Assembly (NCBI GenBank): GCA_047967505.1
Contig: CM106540.1
Length of the DNA: 64,000 bases
Reading direction: 5' to 3' (one strand)
DNA from: Dipteris shenzhenensis
Taxonomy: Eukaryota; Polypodiophyta; Polypodiopsida; Gleicheniales
This document shows positions 62,701 through 64,000 of this stretch, piece after piece (within the stretch, counting starts at the first letter, position 1; each line of letters starts with the position of its first letter). Both the position numbers and the translations under genes were made by a program. Below the pieces are notes generated by a model. It worked only from the letters and a program-made list of their open reading frames with translations. It did no database searches and had not been told where the DNA came from.

Positions 62701-63811
62701 ATTCAGATATTATCATATTAGCCGTGCGACGATCTTTGTTCAGTGGACAATCCTTCCACTGATGTCGCTGAAGGCAGCCGAAGCACAATCCTTCTTTCCT
62801 AGCTTTCTCTTTTTGTTCAGGGGTCAATGAGGACTTTGACCAAGCCCGGGCCGCCATTGGAGTTATTTTCCTTTTCACTCCAACGGTGGTACTTGTTTTT
62901 GCTGGTCCCTCAACCGGCTTCACCTGCTTGGTTTGGCCACTTGGCTGCGAGACACTTGTCTTTGAAACCCATTTCCTCTGAAATCCCCCTTTCCTCGGGT
63001 GCTCATACTGAGTCCCTGCCTGCACAAATCCACCAGATCTACCTCTGGCATCCTCATAGTTCAGGGCTACTGCTATAGATTCATCTAATGTAGTCACATA
63101 TTTAGCCCGAACTTCCATTTTTATCTTGTCGTTCAGTCCATAAATATAGTCTTTTAACTGAACCGACATAGGGAGAGGGTCTGTTATTTTCATAACACAT
63201 TCCCTAAATTTGTCAGTGTACTCTGCCACTGACAAGCTCCTCTGACGAAGATTTCTATAAGCATCCCAAGCTCGGGATTCTTCATCAGGTGGGAGAAAGT
63301 GTTTCTTGAATTCAGCTTTGAACCCTTCCCAGGTGGTTGGAGCAACTTGATCCTTCTGTTGCTTTATCCACCATCTATCCGCTGCCTCAATAAACAGGTG
63401 TGTGGCCTCGCGGATTTTCTTTAGATCGGATTTAATCTCACAAATGGCGAAGGCTTCTTCCCACTTGTGCAACCAAACCTCGATCACATCAGAGCTGCGC
63501 TCGGTCATTCGACCAGCGTACTTCTCCGGTCTATAATTAGCAATATTGGGCACTTTGACCCTAGCGCGCTCTAAGGAATGTACACTGGGCTCTGGCTCTG
63601 CTGGAGCTTTGCCCTTGTCAATCCTAGACGGTCTAGCCGACAAGGCTTGCACCATCTCCCTAATCTCATTTTGACCAGCATTCACCTGAAGCTGCTGGTT
63701 CATAATCTGCTGTAAAGCATCCTCTAATATTGAGATCCTACCAATCAATGTAGGTGCTGCGTGATGTGACATCTGTTGTGTAGATTGAGCTCTAGACTCA
63801 CTAGGATTCAC
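59720..63811 (-). CDS. Chromovirus Gag-Pol polyprotein (gag, PR, RT, RNase H, IN)
   Basis: A 1363-codon open frame. Gag domain at residues 110-255. Zinc knuckle CFGCLQRHQWKDC (343-355) with CX2CX3HX4C spacing, one residue short of usual. Protease at about 448, where the active site reads DSA (FDSASTHNVI) instead of DSG/DTG. RT at 680-860 with CIDYRALN, SKIDLKCGYHQI, MPFGLTNAPATF and catalytic FIDD (794-797). RNase H follows with LETDASG and THELELYAVI. Integrase has its HHCC zinc site (CHDSPCAGHPG...CFSC) and the D,D,E residues in MDFIVGLP, VSDRD and GQTERVN. The first codon is GTG with open sequence upstream; the first in-frame ATG is residue 14. Nearly intact, so a young copy. Confidence 0.93.
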   Translation of the reverse strand: MNPSESRAQSTQQMSHHAAPTLIGRISILEDALQQIMNQQLQVNAGQNEIREMVQALSARPSRIDKGKAPAEPEPSVHSLERARVKVPNIANYRPEKYAGRMTERSSDVIEVWLHKWEEAFAICEIKSDLKKIREATHLFIEAADRWWIKQQKDQVAPTTWEGFKAEFKKHFLPPDEESRAWDAYRNLRQRSLSVAEYTDKFRECVMKITDPLPMSVQLKDYIYGLNDKIKMEVRAKYVTTLDESIAVALNYEDARGRSGGFVQAGTQYEHPRKGGFQRKWVSKTSVSQPSGQTKQVKPVEGPAKTSTTVGVKRKITPMAARAWSKSSLTPEQKEKARKEGLCFGCLQRHQWKDCPLNKDRRTANMIISECDVEMQESPSAEHMQMQLAGPSQRLVPCLLCVSVAKLVTSAPDNILSKPAATGYTAFNDTELIKMKGQVASHDVIVLFDSASTHNVINSKLVKRLKLKTSPSDYAYTVRMADGSSTEVWDQRITQLELRIQDYTEKLDFEMTKLAHADIALGMAWHSSKNPAIDWKKHVYQFKMNDVLYVLRGEKDIPQGPLVSVMEIRKAQVEFLYLCTASVEPVDESSASTDVTQSGEMAKLVNLITEEFSECFRDELPYGLPPERKVQHKIELIPGAEPVNRPPYRMSFTEEAEVRRQLEEYLKLGQIQPSFSPFASPVILKRKKDDTFRLCIDYRALNNITVKHRYPMARIDDLLDALHGAVIFSKIDLKCGYHQIRIRAEDVHKTAFRSRFGHYEFLVMPFGLTNAPATFVMLMNDLLRPYIGKFVVHFIDDILIFSKSVTEHCEHLRIVFSTLRKASLYVNKKKTILCMVRLEYLGFIITPQGVEMDPKKVAAILTWPIPQSLTALRSFLGFVQFYRRHIKGYSEIVSPLTDLTSDKVPFIWGQNQQESFNTIKQAVVSGPVLKIVDPQKPLFLETDASGIAVGAVLLQEGRPVAFESKKLSPSQRNWPTHELELYAVIHALKTWRHYLYGSEFYVDVDHDTLKHFCKQPDLRGRQARWAELMQEFSLTIRYRRGKDNKVADALSRIMHNLSFTVLESALMTEIRETQKVDEFVQSLWPKAHVLKPGESEKDDLASRKGQTYARYTIRDGMLVRNGKVVVPGQNDLRQRVIRQCHDSPCAGHPGVEKTYDLVKRDFFWPKMKKHIHEYVTRCFSCQVSKAERVKSPGLLQPLEIPLSKWESISMDFIVGLPATQGGYNSILVVVDRLTKMAHFIQTRESISAPQVADLFIRHIFRLHGLPKSIVSDRDVRFTGHFWTAVFETLRTELGMSSGDHPETDGQTERVNQTLEDMLRAYVSLRQHTWDKWLPLLEFAYNDRKHSSTGFSPFELNYGYPIRL

Positions 63812-63874
63812 CTTGAACTCTGCCCTTCTGGTTCCATTTTGTTGGAAGGGATTTTTTTTTTTTTCTTCTTCCTT

Positions 63875-63920
<46 letters not shown>

Positions 63921-64000
63921 GAAAATATATACTGCCTCCTTTTTCTGGTTTTTTTTTTTTTTTAATTTTCACTCTGCGAAAAACGATAAACTGAAGCGAA
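63812..64000 (-). other. Chromovirus leader with homopolymers and (TA)n
   Basis: Upstream of gag (plus coordinates rising): TGGAACCAGAAG on minus near 63827-63838 shares 8 of 12 bases with the tRNA-Met primer site, a weak candidate. Then come T13, A14, (TA)n at about 63888-63917 and another T run near 63949-63963. The 5' LTR must lie beyond the window or start within this stretch. Confidence 0.45.

Larger units (their letters stand above)
58662..64000 (-). mobile_element. Ty3-gypsy chromovirus, 3' LTR and coding region
   Basis: Minus-strand LTR retrotransposon running off the window at its 5' end. The 3' LTR is 58662-59129, preceded by a purine tract that touches the stop codon. The coding order is gag-PR-RT-RNase H-IN-chromodomain. 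It interrupts A9, so it is younger than A9. The expected 5-bp target duplication on this side is GCCCG (58657-58661). Confidence 0.92.

Overview
This window looks like nuclear DNA of a land plant, made almost entirely of nested, decayed retrotransposons. I find no convincing host gene, rRNA, tRNA or CRISPR array. The plant call rests on LINE ORF1 proteins of the DUF4283/zinc-knuckle type, Ty1-copia and chromodomain Ty3-gypsy elements, and tRNA-Met-type primer sites. Bacterial-style operons are absent. The density of LINEs suggests a non-flowering vascular plant such as a fern or lycophyte, but that is only an impression.

Three LINE lineages are named here for convenience. LINE-A (ORF1, APE endonuclease, RT, zf-RVT C-terminus) occurs as nine pieces: A1 1-962 (+), A2 963-3330 (-), A3 9097-10140 (-), A4 18385-18624 (-), A5 30976-38644 (+, full length with a target-site duplication), A6 38645-42190 (-, split by A5), A7 44000-46036 (-), A8 50361-50690 (+) and A9 52441-58661 (+). 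LINE-B forms head-to-tail strings separated by (TG)n: B1-B2-B3 at 22981-30935 and B4-B5 at 42501-50010, plus a divergent piece B6 at 50860-51715 (-). LINE-D (another RT lineage with a CTTT-type tail) lies at 13072-15887, 15888-16045, 16440-16798 and 50735-50850.

LTR elements are a copia pseudogene (about 4250-9096, -), LTR pieces of a second copia family (10340-11435 and 16799-18295), a gag-only LTR element with a long acidic extension (18923-22980), and a young chromovirus (58662 to the window end, -). The chromovirus sits in the 3' end of A9 and has one frameshift in an otherwise open polyprotein.

Insertion order can be read from the nesting: A5 lies inside A6, A7 inside the 5' UTR of B5, A1 abuts A2 tail to tail, and the chromovirus lies inside A9. 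No LINE copy is intact. Damage is mostly TAG stops, small frameshifts and internal deletions, as expected for methylated, silenced plant repeats. The less ordinary signals are the microsatellite-bounded head-to-tail LINE-B strings, 3' UTR hairpins in B and D, ATG/stop overlaps between ORF1 and ORF2 in A, unrelated 5' tandem arrays in each full-length copy, and a conserved unassigned C-terminal domain in LINE-A ORF1.
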